64,000 bases of DNA from the NCBI RefSeq assembly GCF_000975055.1, contig NZ_BBRB01000005.1, positions 173,735-237,734 on the forward strand, given 5' to 3'. Numbering within the stretch: the stretch's first letter is position 1; each line of letters opens with the position of its first letter. This document shows, one piece after another, positions 53,981 to 63,970 of this stretch. A program made the translations under genes and the position numbers. Below the pieces are notes generated by a model, which saw only the letters and a list, made by a program, of their open reading frames with translations, did no database searches and was not told the DNA's origin. Source of the DNA: Demequina sediminicola (GTDB lineage: Bacteria; Actinomycetota; Actinomycetes; Actinomycetales; Demequinaceae).

Positions 53981-55642
53981 CTACGCCGATTGCTGAGCGG
54001 TAATGGCGGCGCCGATAAGTCCAGCAAACAGCGGGTGGGCTTTGGTGGGTCGAGACAGGTACTCGGGGTGTGCCTGGGTGGCGACGTAGTACGGGTGCGT
54101 CTCGCGTGGCAGTTCCACGAACTCCACCAATTCACGGTCGGGCGACTCACCTGACACCACGAGGCCTGCTTCTTCAAGCTGGGCACGGTAGGTGTTGTTT
54201 ACTTCATAGCGGTGACGGTGGCGCTCACCGACGGTGGTGGTGCCATACGTGTCGGCGACCACAGACCCTTCTTTGAGCACTGCTTGGTACTCACCCAAGC
54301 GCATGGTGCCGCCGAGGTCTCCCCCGCCGTCGACGATCTGTCGCTGCTCTTCCATCGTGGCGACCACGGGGTGCGGGGTCTCAGGGTCGAACTCCGAGCT
54401 CGAGGCTCCGTCGAGGCCCAGCACGTTTCGTGCGTACTCCATGACCATCGTCTGCATACCCAGGCAGATTCCGAGCGTCGGCACCTGGTTTTCGCGTGCC
54501 CAACGGAGTGCCCCGATCTTGCCGTCGACGCCGCGTACACCGAAGCCTCCGGGGACCAGGATGGCGTCCGCACCAGAGAGCGCTTCTTCTGCACCTTCGG
54601 GGGTCTGACACGTATCGGACGCGACCCAGCGCACGCGAACCTTCGCGTTGTGGTGGAATCCACCTGCGCGCAAAGCCTCGGAGACCGACAGGTATGCGTC
54701 GGGAAGGTCAACGTACTTGCCCACCAATGCGACCTCAACAAAATGCTGTGGACGGTGCACACGTTCGAGGACGTCGTTCCACGCACCCCATTCGACGTCG
54801 TGGAATGGGAGGTCCAGGCGGCGTACAACGTAGGCATCGAGGCCTTCAGAGTGCAGGACCTTAGGAATGTCGTAGATGCTCGGCGAGTCCTTTGCCGTCA
54901 CGACTGCTTCGTTCTCCACGTCACACATGAGTGCGACCTTGGCCTTGACGGAAGCGGGGATGTCGCGGTCAGCACGAAGCACGAGGGCGTCAGGCTGGAT
55001 TCCGATCGAACGCAGTGTCGCCACCGAGTGCTGCGTCGGCTTGGTCTTTTGTTCTCCAGAGGGGCCAATGAACGGCACCAACGACACGTGAAGGAAGAAC
55101 ACGTTGTCGCGACCCACATCGTGGCGAATCTGTCGAGCTGCTTCGAGGAACGGCTGCGACTCGATGTCACCGACGGTTCCGCCTACCTCGGTGATGATCA
55201 CGTCACAGTCGGGGCCTGCCTGGTCGCGCATGCGCCGTTTGATCTCATCCGTGATGTGCGGGATCACCTGCACGGTGTCACCCAAGTACTCGCCGCGACG
55301 TTCCTTCGCGATCACTTGTGAGTACACCTGACCGGTCGTGACGTTCGAACTCGCGGAGAGTTTGACGTCGAGGAAGCGCTCGTAGTGGCCGATGTCCAGG
55401 TCGGTCTCGGCGCCGTCTTCGGTGACGAAGACTTCGCCGTGTTGGAAGGGGTTCATGGTGCCCGGATCCACGTTCAGGTAGGGATCGAGCTTTTGCATCG
55501 TGACCCTGAGCCCGCGTGAACGCAGCAGGCGTCCCAAGGAAGATGCGGTGAGGCCCTTGCCAAGGGAGGAAACTACCCCACCTGTGACGAAGATGTGCCG
55601 TGTGACATGGTCCGTACCGGACGAGTTTCTAGATCGCTCCAC
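53981..55642 (-). CDS. pyrG: CTP synthase
   Basis: 553 residues: N-terminal synthetase domain ([21 protein letters not shown]-loop; [20 protein letters not shown]) and a C-terminal glutamine amidotransferase domain with nucleophile Cys in [10 protein letters not shown] and the His/Glu pair near HPEY. Makes CTP from UTP and glutamine. The only usable start is GTG 55642, 8 nt after TAGAGT. Confidence 0.97.
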   Translation of the reverse strand: MERSRNSSGTDHVTRHIFVTGGVVSSLGKGLTASSLGRLLRSRGLRVTMQKLDPYLNVDPGTMNPFQHGEVFVTEDGAETDLDIGHYERFLDVKLSASSNVTTGQVYSQVIAKERRGEYLGDTVQVIPHITDEIKRRMRDQAGPDCDVIITEVGGTVGDIESQPFLEAARQIRHDVGRDNVFFLHVSLVPFIGPSGEQKTKPTQHSVATLRSIGIQPDALVLRADRDIPASVKAKVALMCDVENEAVVTAKDSPSIYDIPKVLHSEGLDAYVVRRLDLPFHDVEWGAWNDVLERVHRPQHFVEVALVGKYVDLPDAYLSVSEALRAGGFHHNAKVRVRWVASDTCQTPEGAEEALSGADAILVPGGFGVRGVDGKIGALRWARENQVPTLGICLGMQTMVMEYARNVLGLDGASSSEFDPETPHPVVATMEEQRQIVDGGGDLGGTMRLGEYQAVLKEGSVVADTYGTTTVGERHRHRYEVNNTYRAQLEEAGLVVSGESPDRELVEFVELPRETHPYYVATQAHPEYLSRPTKAHPLFAGLIGAAITAQQSA

Positions 55643-55697
55643 GGGCTTTAACTCTAACAGTCACCGGGGCATCACGGGCGCGTAATCGCATCAATTT

Positions 55698-56630
55698 TTA
55701 GGGTGTCGGTACGTATGAGGCATCCGCACCCGCCGAATACTGGGCCACATTGCCGCCGATGTTCTCGGCGAGCACAAGCGCCGTCGACAGCTGTCCGAAG
55801 TATCCCGTTCCGGATGTCACAGTGCTCACCAGGGACGATGCCTGAGGAGAGTTCGCAACTGACGTCGCGAGATCTCCGGGAGAAGGATCTCCCGACGTCG
55901 CGACGGTTCCCGTCGCATACTCACCCAAAACTCCCACAATCTCTGCGTAGACCGCGAAGTGTTCGGCTGACTCATCAGAAACCGGACCTGCGATCATTGT
56001 CACTGCCGTCGAGACGTCGGTGACTGTCCCGCTGACGAGCCCTGCCTCAGCCAGGAGGTCCCAAAGCGTGTCAGCACGGTCTTGCGCGCCCGCAGTGTAA
56101 TCAGCCGGGTCCTCACCGGACGGTGCCGCACCGGGCATCAGGGCCTGCGCCAACGCGTGTGCGAGGACCGCAGTCGAGGTCATTTCTGACGACGCTCCGA
56201 TCACCTGAGGTGTGAGCGTGCTTGCCAAAGAGCTGCGGAAGGCGACCTGGTCGGGGTTCGTCCACTCTTCGGTGATCGTGACATTCGCCGAGATCGACGC
56301 ACCGGCCTGAACCTGACGGCTGCGCACACCCTCAGCATCGGCGCTGTCCGGCTTCGCGACTTCGATGCTCGCTACTGACTGACTCTCGAGCGTTCCGGCA
56401 AGAACGCGTGGCGCTGTTTGATCGGCATACTGCTCACCAGCGGCTGCCTGCTGCCGTTCCTCCTCGACCAATTCTTGAGCCTCGGCGACTTCGGCGTTGA
56501 GTTGATCGATCTGTTCGGTCTGACTCCCTGTGAGTGCGTCCCGCATGGGCCCCGAACCCAAAACGATGCCCACGGCGAGGGCGAGGAACACGGCTGTCAG
56601 TGAGACGAGGTGGTATCTGAAGTCGATCAT
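55698..56630 (-). CDS. steB: SteB / MctB-like membrane protein (DUF3186)
   Basis: 310 residues from ATG 56630 (MIDFRYHLVSLTAVFLALAVG). One transmembrane helix (about 8-30) is followed by a coiled coil (TEQIDQLNAEVAEAQELVEEERQ) and a large extracytoplasmic domain. Homologues are called copper transporter MctB in mycobacteria and SteB, a cell division protein acting with SteA, in corynebacteria. Overlaps steA by 4 nt, which favours the SteB role here. Confidence 0.85.
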   Translation of the reverse strand: MIDFRYHLVSLTAVFLALAVGIVLGSGPMRDALTGSQTEQIDQLNAEVAEAQELVEEERQQAAAGEQYADQTAPRVLAGTLESQSVASIEVAKPDSADAEGVRSRQVQAGASISANVTITEEWTNPDQVAFRSSLASTLTPQVIGASSEMTSTAVLAHALAQALMPGAAPSGEDPADYTAGAQDRADTLWDLLAEAGLVSGTVTDVSTAVTMIAGPVSDESAEHFAVYAEIVGVLGEYATGTVATSGDPSPGDLATSVANSPQASSLVSTVTSGTGYFGQLSTALVLAENIGGNVAQYSAGADASYVPTP

Positions 56631-57793
56631 GCTGCGCCGCCGATCCAACTGGTGAGTGCATTCCAGGTGGTTTCGACCCACTCGCGGCCCCCTGGAGTCG
56701 CCCACAGCGCGGCGGCTAGCGCAGTGACTGCTGCCAGCACCATTCCGACAAGCGCCCACGAACTGTATCGATGACGGTAGACCAGCGCGAGAGTCCGCGC
56801 GTCCACCATGGTGCCGCCTGCACGCAAACGTGTCAGCAGCGTGCCGGCCGCAGTAGCGGGGCTACGTTCCAGGAAGTCCATGAGGCGCGACTCCACTCCG
56901 ACCGTGACGATGACTTCCGCTCCTCCGGCGTGCGCAAGAAGAATGGCAATGTCAGCGGCAGACAGGGTCGAGTCAACGTGGGAATGGTCGATGCCGAGGG
57001 CCTCCGCTCGGATCAGCCCCGCATCGGTTCCCTGGGGATCGTGCAGCACCACGTGTCTGGCTGAGGTGAGGGCCTCTTCGTCGACGGTGTCGACGTTGCC
57101 GACGATGATCGTGGCGGCCGGGCCGATGTCCTTGGCAGCGTTCGCGCCGGGGCCAACCCCGATCACGAGGGGGCGCTTGTCGCGGAGGTACCGGCGGATC
57201 TCGGTGAGCTGCTGCCGATGCTGGTATCCGGGCGCCACAATGACGACATGCCGACCGGTGAAGTCGACACCCGTCTCGGGAAGACCCTGGCCTTCGAGAA
57301 GAATGTCACCTTCGCGGGCGATCTGTTCCATGGCGGTAGACGTCAGCATCTGCAGCTGCACCCGCATGCCTTCGGCCGAACCTCGCATTGCGTCGACGAC
57401 GGTCTCGACGTCAAGCTCTGTCCCAGTAGCGACCTCGCTACCATCGACGACGATGCGACCGTTGTCGATGGTGATCGAAGTTCCGTCCTTCACATCCATA
57501 ACGGCAGGCCCGACATTGTCGACGAGGGGGATCCCGGCCTCCAAGAGGACCCTTGGACCACCAGTGGGATAGCGACCGGAGATGGACTGGCTCACGTTTA
57601 CTACTGCAACGGGCTGGCGTGCCACCAAAACCTCTGCCGAGCCTTGGTCAAGGTCGAGCATGTCGATGACGGCCACGTCTCCCGGACGCAAGCGGCGCGC
57701 GAGAGTCATGGGCTGAGGATCTAGGCGTGCGGGGCCGGCAAGCGTGCCATCGTCCGCGTCCCGTGTGTGAGAGGAACGACTCATGATCCTCAT
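56627..57793 (-). CDS. steA: SteA, putative cytokinetic ring protein
   Basis: 388 residues with a thiamin-pyrophosphokinase-like catalytic fold (VVIVAPGYQHRQQLTEIRRYL, LVIGVGPGANAAKDIGPAATI, VTVGVESRLMDFLER) and a C-terminal transmembrane helix (WALVGMVLAAVTALAAALW). ATG 57793 overlaps the recN stop (ATGA); ATG 57784 is an alternative start. It works with SteB in cell separation in corynebacteria. Confidence 0.87.
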   Translation of the reverse strand: MRIMSRSSHTRDADDGTLAGPARLDPQPMTLARRLRPGDVAVIDMLDLDQGSAEVLVARQPVAVVNVSQSISGRYPTGGPRVLLEAGIPLVDNVGPAVMDVKDGTSITIDNGRIVVDGSEVATGTELDVETVVDAMRGSAEGMRVQLQMLTSTAMEQIAREGDILLEGQGLPETGVDFTGRHVVIVAPGYQHRQQLTEIRRYLRDKRPLVIGVGPGANAAKDIGPAATIIVGNVDTVDEEALTSARHVVLHDPQGTDAGLIRAEALGIDHSHVDSTLSAADIAILLAHAGGAEVIVTVGVESRLMDFLERSPATAAGTLLTRLRAGGTMVDARTLALVYRHRYSSWALVGMVLAAVTALAAALWATPGGREWVETTWNALTSWIGGAA

Positions 57794-59481
57794 CGTGCCA
57801 CGCGGGAGGCCTCCAACAGCTCAACTGCGTGGGCGCGTGCGGTACTTGATGAGTCCTGCCCTGACAGGAGGCGTGCCACTTCCTCGATCCGTCGTTCACC
57901 GTCGATAGCGGATACGTCGGTCCGAGTGATAGACCCGTCGGTCGCCTTCGAGACGACGACGTGCGCATCGGCGAATGCTGCCACCTGTGCCAGGTGGGTC
58001 ACCACGATCACTTGGTGGTGACGCGCCAAGGCTGCGAGTCGGCTACCGACAGCGATCGCAGCGCGCCCGCCGACTCCCGCGTCGACTTCGTCAAACACAA
58101 AAGTGTGAGGAGTCTCGGACGCGACGTCAGAGAGAGCGACTTCGAGGGCAAGCATGATGCGAGACAGCTCGCCACCGGAAGCGGCATCGGCGATCGGCCG
58201 ATGCTGTACTCCCGGGTGGGCAGCGAGCGTGAACGTGACGTTGTCGGCGCCATGGGCCATCGGCTCCGTGTACTCAACGCGCACCTTCATCTCCGCGTCA
58301 GGCATTGCCAATTGTGCGAGTTCCTCATCGACTGCGCCGCCGAGCGATTGCGCAGCAGACACTCGTGACTGATGCAGTTGTCCTGCGAGCGCCTCGAGAG
58401 CGTCCCGTGTCTCCCGTTCGCGTTCACGCCTGGTCGCTAAGGTCTCGTCCCAGTTGTCATCGGCTTCGATACGCACGCGAGCATCGTCTGCGTAGCTCAG
58501 TAGCGCGTCGAGATTCGCAACGCCGATGCGCCTCAGCAGCGCTGAGATATCCGACCGACGCTCGTGCACTTCGTTGAGCCGCCCCGGCTCGGACTCCATC
58601 CCATCGATGTACATCGCGAGCTCGGTGGCAACGTCGGTCGCCCCGTAGACAAAACTGGCGAGTCGCTGCTCTAGCTCTTGAAGTGTGTCGTCATGTTGGG
58701 CGGCGTCTGCCAGTGAGCGTCGTGCAGCCTCCAACGTTGTCACGGCGGCCGCATCGTGATCCCCGGTCAAACCCTCATGGGCGGCTGCCACACCCACGCG
58801 CACGTTCTCGCCGTTTTCGAGCAGCCGCACCTGCGCCTCGAGCGCCGCGTCCTCTCCCGGCTGCGGAGCGATGTCGTCAATGGCGGCGACATCGTCACGC
58901 AACCTCAGGACTTCAGCACGTTGCGCCTCGGCCCCTGCTTCCATCTCAGCGAGCTCTGCGCGCGCCTCGTTCCACGCCAGCCAAGCATCAGTGTATGAAG
59001 CGAGCACTCGAGAGTGCTGCTCGCCACCGTATTCATCGAGGGTCGCACGCTGGCGAGCACTCGATCGAAGGCGCACCTGATCGCTTTGTCCATGAACGGT
59101 GACAAGCGACGATGCGAGGTCGGCTAGGAGCGCAGACGGAACGGTTCTCCCACCTACGACGGTGCGCGACCGGGTTTCAGCGCCAACGGTCCGAGCCACG
59201 ACCACAGTTCCGTCGTCCTCAATCATGACTCCCGCATCGTGCAGACGCGCCGACGCCTCAGAATCGCGAGGAATGTCGAGAACCGCCTCTGCGAGTGCTT
59301 CTGGGGCGCCCTCCCTGACAGTCGCCTTGACACCTTTGGCGCCAAGAATAAGACCCAAACCGGTGAGAACCATGGTCTTACCCGCACCGGTTTCGCCAGT
59401 GACACAGGTGAGGCCAGGCCCAAGAGCAATCCGAGAGGATTCAATCACTCCCAAGTCAGCAATGGACAGTTCGTGGAGCAT
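57790..59481 (-). CDS. recN: DNA repair protein RecN
   Basis: 563-residue SMC-like ATPase for double-strand break repair: N-terminal Walker A VTGETGAGKTM, a central coiled coil (about 160-380) and the C-terminal signature SGGELSRIMLALE, Walker B FVFDEVDAGVGG and switch His VVTHLAQVAA. No LexA box precedes it; it is in the middle of an operon. It shares one base with the NAD kinase stop (TGATG). Confidence 0.96.
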   Translation of the reverse strand: MLHELSIADLGVIESSRIALGPGLTCVTGETGAGKTMVLTGLGLILGAKGVKATVREGAPEALAEAVLDIPRDSEASARLHDAGVMIEDDGTVVVARTVGAETRSRTVVGGRTVPSALLADLASSLVTVHGQSDQVRLRSSARQRATLDEYGGEQHSRVLASYTDAWLAWNEARAELAEMEAGAEAQRAEVLRLRDDVAAIDDIAPQPGEDAALEAQVRLLENGENVRVGVAAAHEGLTGDHDAAAVTTLEAARRSLADAAQHDDTLQELEQRLASFVYGATDVATELAMYIDGMESEPGRLNEVHERRSDISALLRRIGVANLDALLSYADDARVRIEADDNWDETLATRRERERETRDALEALAGQLHQSRVSAAQSLGGAVDEELAQLAMPDAEMKVRVEYTEPMAHGADNVTFTLAAHPGVQHRPIADAASGGELSRIMLALEVALSDVASETPHTFVFDEVDAGVGGRAAIAVGSRLAALARHHQVIVVTHLAQVAAFADAHVVVSKATDGSITRTDVSAIDGERRIEEVARLLSGQDSSSTARAHAVELLEASRVAR

Positions 59482-60404
59482 CAGCCGTCCTCGTCCGGCG
59501 CTTCGGGGGCCACCTCACGCGGCGTAGCAGAGTCCTGGCCGTCCATCTCACGACCGATGGGGGTCAGCCGCGCTCGCTCTCCGCGCCACCCCTCCGTAGG
59601 GAGCGAGAACTTCTTCACCAAACGCTCAGTAAACGGCGAATCAGACATACGTGCGAGCTTGACAGGAGTATCTCCCTTGAAGACTTCGATCACACAGCCG
59701 CGACCTGCGTCGATCGCGCGTGCGCCATCGAGCACCACTTGCCCTGCAGCATCAGATGTCGATACGACCTCGATCGCGAAGCGCGAGCGGGGACCGACAA
59801 CAAGGGGACGAGCAAAGAGCGCGTGGGCAGCCAACGGCACGAACAGCAACGCATCCACATCGGGCCACATTACTGGTCCGCCTGCTGAGAACGCGTGGGC
59901 GGTTGACCCCGTCGCCGTCGAGATCACCATTCCATCGCACCCAAACGACGACAGCGGCTGATTGTCGACGGCCAACGTGACTTCGAGCGTGCGCACTGGC
60001 TCCGCTCGTTCAACCGTCACCTCATTGAGCGCCCAACCTTGTTCGACGCTACCGTCGGCACGCACTACCCGTACCTGCAAGGTGCCACGTTCTTCTACGG
60101 TGTACTCCCCCGCTGCGAGCCGGCGAGCGGCGGCCACGACATCATCGCGGTCAAGTTCAGCAAGAAATCCCACGCGCCCAAGATTGACTCCGAGGAGGGG
60201 GATCCCCGTGCCATGCATGACATGCGCCGCATGCAGCATCGTTCCATCACCGCCAAGAACGAGCGCCACCTCAATGTCACCAGCGCTATCGAACTCGTGA
60301 AGAACGGTCATCCCCAGGTCAGTTAACGTGCGCTCGACAAGGGTCGCAGCCTCAATGATCTCTTGACGGTGTGGGTTTGAAATCACCACCACAGCACGAC
60401 TCAT
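59481..60404 (-). CDS. ppnK: NAD kinase
   Basis: 307 residues; phosphorylates NAD to NADP. GGDGTMLHAAH motif, GRVGFLAELDRDD, NEVTVERAEPV and the late STATGSTAHAFSAGGP (GGP) stretch. A C-terminal acidic tail (SATPREVAPEAPDEDG) is extra. Overlaps tlyA by 4 nt. Confidence 0.96.
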   Translation of the reverse strand: MSRAVVVISNPHRQEIIEAATLVERTLTDLGMTVLHEFDSAGDIEVALVLGGDGTMLHAAHVMHGTGIPLLGVNLGRVGFLAELDRDDVVAAARRLAAGEYTVEERGTLQVRVVRADGSVEQGWALNEVTVERAEPVRTLEVTLAVDNQPLSSFGCDGMVISTATGSTAHAFSAGGPVMWPDVDALLFVPLAAHALFARPLVVGPRSRFAIEVVSTSDAAGQVVLDGARAIDAGRGCVIEVFKGDTPVKLARMSDSPFTERLVKKFSLPTEGWRGERARLTPIGREMDGQDSATPREVAPEAPDEDG

Positions 60405-61228
60405 GCGGTTCCGTTCACCTCCTGGGCGATGTGAGACTTCAGAGCATTGCCCGACAACATGGGGCGCATCTCGTGTTCCTGGTCCCTACCCTGCCATGAT
60501 CCGGATGCCCATACGAAGAATTCCTCATTCCCTTGAGGACCGGGCAAGTCACTACGCTCCACATGGTGGATCGTGAGGCCCACATCAATCATCGCTTGAG
60601 CCACTGCCAACACCGCTTGACGGCGCTTCGCCAAATCCGTCACGACTCCGCGACTCGACAGCGCACCTCTGCCTACTTCGAACTGTGGCTTCACCATCAA
60701 GACAAAATCTGCATCTTCCGCAGCGAAACGGACCAACGCAGGGATCACATGCGTGAGCGAGATAAAGGAAAGGTCCCCCACGACCAACGACACGCCTGCT
60801 CCGGGACTGCCTGCGTCCAAGTCCTTGACGTTAACGCGCTCACGAGACTCAACGCGTGCGTCGTCACCAAGCGCCGGCGCTAGTTGCCCGTGCCCCACAT
60901 CGACGGCGATGACGTGAGCCACGCCACGCTCTAACAAGACCTGGGTAAAGCCTCCCGTCGAGGCTCCCGCGTCGAGCGCCTGGGCCCCACCCACGTCAAG
61001 CCCCAGTGGTTGGCACGCGTCCAGCGCACCCAAGAGTTTGAATGCTGCCCGGGATACGAAGTGTCCTTGCTCCTGATCAACCTCAATCAAGGCGTCGTCG
61101 GATACTGCTAGCGAGGGCTTTACCGCCGTACGCCCGTCGACGGAGACGGCACCAGCGTCAATGAGCTGTTGAGCGTGAGAACGCGAACGCGCGAGCCCTC
61201 GAGCATGGAGGGTGCGATCAAGCCGCAT
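60401..61228 (-). CDS. tlyA: TlyA rRNA (cytidine-2'-O)-methyltransferase
   Basis: 275 residues: N-terminal S4 RNA-binding domain (RLDRTLHARGLARSRSHAQQ), then an FtsJ-like methyltransferase with SAM motif ALDAGASTGGFTQVLL and catalytic K-D-K-E residues (FVSRAAFKL, DLSFIS, VKPQFE). Methylates 16S and 23S rRNA; capreomycin sensitivity depends on it in mycobacteria. Core position in tlyA-ppnK-recN-steAB-pyrG. Confidence 0.95.
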   Translation of the reverse strand: MRLDRTLHARGLARSRSHAQQLIDAGAVSVDGRTAVKPSLAVSDDALIEVDQEQGHFVSRAAFKLLGALDACQPLGLDVGGAQALDAGASTGGFTQVLLERGVAHVIAVDVGHGQLAPALGDDARVESRERVNVKDLDAGSPGAGVSLVVGDLSFISLTHVIPALVRFAAEDADFVLMVKPQFEVGRGALSSRGVVTDLAKRRQAVLAVAQAMIDVGLTIHHVERSDLPGPQGNEEFFVWASGSWQGRDQEHEMRPMLSGNALKSHIAQEVNGTA

Positions 61229-61236
61229 CGAGCCTG

Positions 61237-61407
61237 CTACTGGTCCTCGCGGAGACGGTGCGACAGCGACGACTGAATCTTGTCGAAGAAGTCGGCTTGC
61301 TCGGACAAATCCGAAGGCAGTTCCGTCACAGACCGCAGTGCTTCACGGACCTCTGCAGGGTACTCGACGGATCCTAATGGCTCACGCTGTTCGGAGAAGT
61401 CGCTCAT
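61237..61407 (-). CDS. Small conserved hypothetical protein
   Basis: 56 residues from ATG 61407 (MSDFSEQREPLGSVEYPAEV...). Acidic and probably helical, no cysteines, no membrane segment. TATCCT ends 6 nt before the ATG, a leaderless arrangement that could drive tlyA and downstream genes. A similar small protein often lies at this place in actinomycetes; function unknown. Confidence 0.6.
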   Translation of the reverse strand: MSDFSEQREPLGSVEYPAEVREALRSVTELPSDLSEQADFFDKIQSSLSHRLREDQ

Positions 61408-61411
61408 AGGT

Positions 61412-62416
61412 TCAGGATACGCCCAGGTCTGGAAGCGACTCAACCCTGAGTGTTCCGCCACTGTCAACGAAATGCCACGCAGCCGCGCATGAGGCCCGTA
61501 CCCGGTCAAGATCGGTGCCGCCCGACACTGACAAGACACCGTCGGTCACGGTCGCGACAGACTCGTTTACCCGCCATCCCTCCTCAGTAGCCTTGGGTTC
61601 CGGGTGCACCTCCATCAAGCACCGCAGGTCTCGTCCGATGTACGCCGGACGTTCGTCGGGTGACGCGAGCACCGCGTCCCGGCCGTCATTGACGCCCGTC
61701 AGGACAAGTAAACCGGGGAATCCCGCGGCACGCGCGCCCTTGAGGTCGGTGTCGAGACGGTCACCAATCACCATCGGCCTTGCGGCTGAGGCTTGCTGGG
61801 CGGCCAAGCGAAACATCTCGGGAGCTGGCTTGCCTGCACTCGGTGGAGTCACGCCTGTGGCAGTCATCACTACGTTAACCAGGGATCCGTTGCCAGGCGC
61901 AACGCCCCGATCGTTAGGAATCGTCAGATCCATGTTCGAGGCGAAGAACTTTGCGCCCTGCCTAATGGCGTAGGAGGCTTCAGCAAGTTCTTTCCACGAC
62001 ACATCAGGCGAGAATCCTTGCACCACAGCGTCCGGGGCATCGTCGGCGGAATCCACCAATGTCATACCCACGTCCACCAACGCAGTACGCAGACCCTTGC
62101 CGCCGACAACATAGATGCGGGCGCCCGGATCAAGTTCCGTCTCGACCATCAGCGCCACCGCCTGTGCCGCGGTGAGAACCTCGTGCTCGGCGGTTGGCAT
62201 CCCCAACTCCGTGAGGTGCGCAGCGACCGAGGACGGTTCACGGCTGGCATTGTTGGTGACGAACACCAACCGCATCCCGGACATCTTTGCCGACGCGAGA
62301 GCGTCAGGCGCGGTCGGGATCGCATAGGGGCCGCGATACGCGACACCGTCGAGATCCACGAGGGCTGCATCGTGGGTGACGCTGAGCGGACCCGAACTGC
62401 CGAGTAGATCACTCAT
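61412..62416 (-). CDS. HAD-IIA phosphatase (NagD/PGP-like)
   Basis: 334 residues. Motif I ALVDLDGVAYRG, VFVTNNAS (motif II), GKPAPEMF and VIGDRLDTDLKGARAAG. The C2-type cap sits between motifs II and III. Substrates in the family are small phosphates such as phosphoglycolate or p-nitrophenyl phosphate. ATG 62416 shares one base with the upstream TGA (TGATG). Confidence 0.9.
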   Translation of the reverse strand: MSDLLGSSGPLSVTHDAALVDLDGVAYRGPYAIPTAPDALASAKMSGMRLVFVTNNASREPSSVAAHLTELGMPTAEHEVLTAAQAVALMVETELDPGARIYVVGGKGLRTALVDVGMTLVDSADDAPDAVVQGFSPDVSWKELAEASYAIRQGAKFFASNMDLTIPNDRGVAPGNGSLVNVVMTATGVTPPSAGKPAPEMFRLAAQQASAARPMVIGDRLDTDLKGARAAGFPGLLVLTGVNDGRDAVLASPDERPAYIGRDLRCLMEVHPEPKATEEGWRVNESVATVTDGVLSVSGGTDLDRVRASCAAAWHFVDSGGTLRVESLPDLGVS

Positions 62417-63903
62417 CACTGGTCGTCCGACTCCTTCAAGGGTTCTTCGCTCACCTCGGAGACCTCATCCGGATCATCGAGTTCAGCGGTGTCATAGAGC
62501 GTAATGTCGTCAGCCCACGGATCCTTGACCGGCGCGACGGCTGGCAACGTCGCCTCAACCGCTTCGGCCTCGTCGGTTCTCCCGAGCGAACGAAGGACAG
62601 TGGCACGGGCGGTATCCAACTGGACCTGAACATTGTCATCGAGCGCATCGATGCGGCTGAGACCCAAAAGAGCGGCCTCGCCGTCGCCCATGTCCATTCG
62701 GGCACCGGCAACGACAATGTCGAGTTCAGCCTTGGCCGCAGGCTCGAGCTGTGCGGCCTCGGGCTCCCGTGCCAACGCTACTGCCCGCTCGGGCCGGCCA
62801 AGCCCGCGTTCACAGTCAGCCATGAGTGCCAGATGTTCATTGGAGCCGTTAAGCCGACGCACAGTACGGAACTCGCGAAGCGCCTCGGCATAGCGTCCCG
62901 TTGCGTACGCAGCCACAGCCCCCGCCTCTCGCACCACATCTACGCGCCCTGCACGTGCCACGGCCACTTGAGCATGCTTATAGGCCAGCTCGGGGTCGAG
63001 CTCCAGGTAGAGCCCGGCCATCACAAGGTGCCGACCCACGTCCTCAGCGTTGTCCTTGCTGAGGGTTCGTAGGCGCGCACGTACGGTCCGATCGAGCTGA
63101 CCGATCGAAATCTCCTCGGGGATGTCGGGTACATCAACCACCTGCTTGGCGGTGGTGGTCCGATCTGAACGCCGTGAGCCGTCCTCGCGTTCATTGCGAC
63201 GGTCATCACGACGCACCTGGTCACGCTTCCAACCGCCACCCTGGCGGTCATCACGTTCGGAGCGACCGCGGTTGTTGTAGCCATCTCGGCGGTCACTTCC
63301 GCCGCGCTCATTGCGCGGGCCACCATTAGGCCTGCCTGTACCGGACCTCGCTGGCCCCCGCTGGCTGCCGTAGGAGCGCTCGCCACCTCGACGGTCACCG
63401 CCGGGGCGCTCGCCTTCACGGCGCGGCCCTCCATAGGACGAGCCCCCACGAGACGGCGCGCCAGACCGTGAACTGTCTCCGCGCGAGTACCCGTTCGAAC
63501 CCCGGGAGCCACCGCTCCCAGTAGATCTCGACGATCCGCCATAGGTGCGCTGCCCGTCACGCCGGTCACTGGTGGGGCGCTCGCCTTCACGACGCGGGCC
63601 GCCGGAACGCCCTCCTGCAGCACCCTCGCGCCCGCGGTAGCCTCGATCGCTTTCACGACGGTCGGCACTGCCGCGGCTTGAGCCGTAGCCACCACGAGAG
63701 CCCGAGGGTCCACCCGTTCGACTGTCACGTTGACCGCCAGAGTATGCGCCGCGATCACCGCTACGACCTCCGGAAGTTCGCTCGCGCGAATCCCTGGAGC
63801 CGCCTCCAGAACTGTTGCGCGGAGGGCGCCCTGTGTTCGCAGAGCGGTTCCGTTGCGAATCGGAACGTCGACTCTCGTCTGATTCTTCTGGCTTATCGGC
63901 CAT
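62416..63903 (-). CDS. Tetratricopeptide-repeat protein with large Arg/Gly/Ser-rich region
   Basis: 495 residues in two parts. Residues 1-250 are almost entirely Arg, Gly, Ser, Asp, Tyr and Asn with many RG, GGY and DRR units; GGPRREGERP occurs twice (101-110 and 158-167), 57 residues apart. Residues 265-460 are helical TPR-like repeats (RHLVMAGLYLELDPELAYKHA, AVAAYATGRYAEALREFR), then an acidic tail. The TPR part is conserved in actinomycetes upstream of a HAD-IIA gene; the RG region is unusually long. RNA binding or phase separation is plausible but not shown. GAGGAG precedes the ATG. Confidence 0.85.
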   Translation of the reverse strand: MADKPEESDESRRSDSQRNRSANTGRPPRNSSGGGSRDSRERTSGGRSGDRGAYSGGQRDSRTGGPSGSRGGYGSSRGSADRRESDRGYRGREGAAGGRSGGPRREGERPTSDRRDGQRTYGGSSRSTGSGGSRGSNGYSRGDSSRSGAPSRGGSSYGGPRREGERPGGDRRGGERSYGSQRGPARSGTGRPNGGPRNERGGSDRRDGYNNRGRSERDDRQGGGWKRDQVRRDDRRNEREDGSRRSDRTTTAKQVVDVPDIPEEISIGQLDRTVRARLRTLSKDNAEDVGRHLVMAGLYLELDPELAYKHAQVAVARAGRVDVVREAGAVAAYATGRYAEALREFRTVRRLNGSNEHLALMADCERGLGRPERAVALAREPEAAQLEPAAKAELDIVVAGARMDMGDGEAALLGLSRIDALDDNVQVQLDTARATVLRSLGRTDEAEAVEATLPAVAPVKDPWADDITLYDTAELDDPDEVSEVSEEPLKESDDQ

Positions 63904-63970
63904 CGTGCCGTACTCCTCGTCAGCTGGCGTGACATGTACACGCGCAATATCAATAGTGCCTGAAATAGAG

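Noticed and set aside
54212..55321. Plus-strand open frame of 369 codons
   Set aside because: It lies entirely antisense to pyrG, whose motifs are intact; its residue composition is that of a high-GC shadow frame with no domain.
63021..63953. Minus-strand open frame of 310 codons in another frame of the TPR gene
   Set aside because: Follows from the repetitive Arg/Gly codons; the frame used by the annotated gene has the TPR repeats and a good ribosome site.
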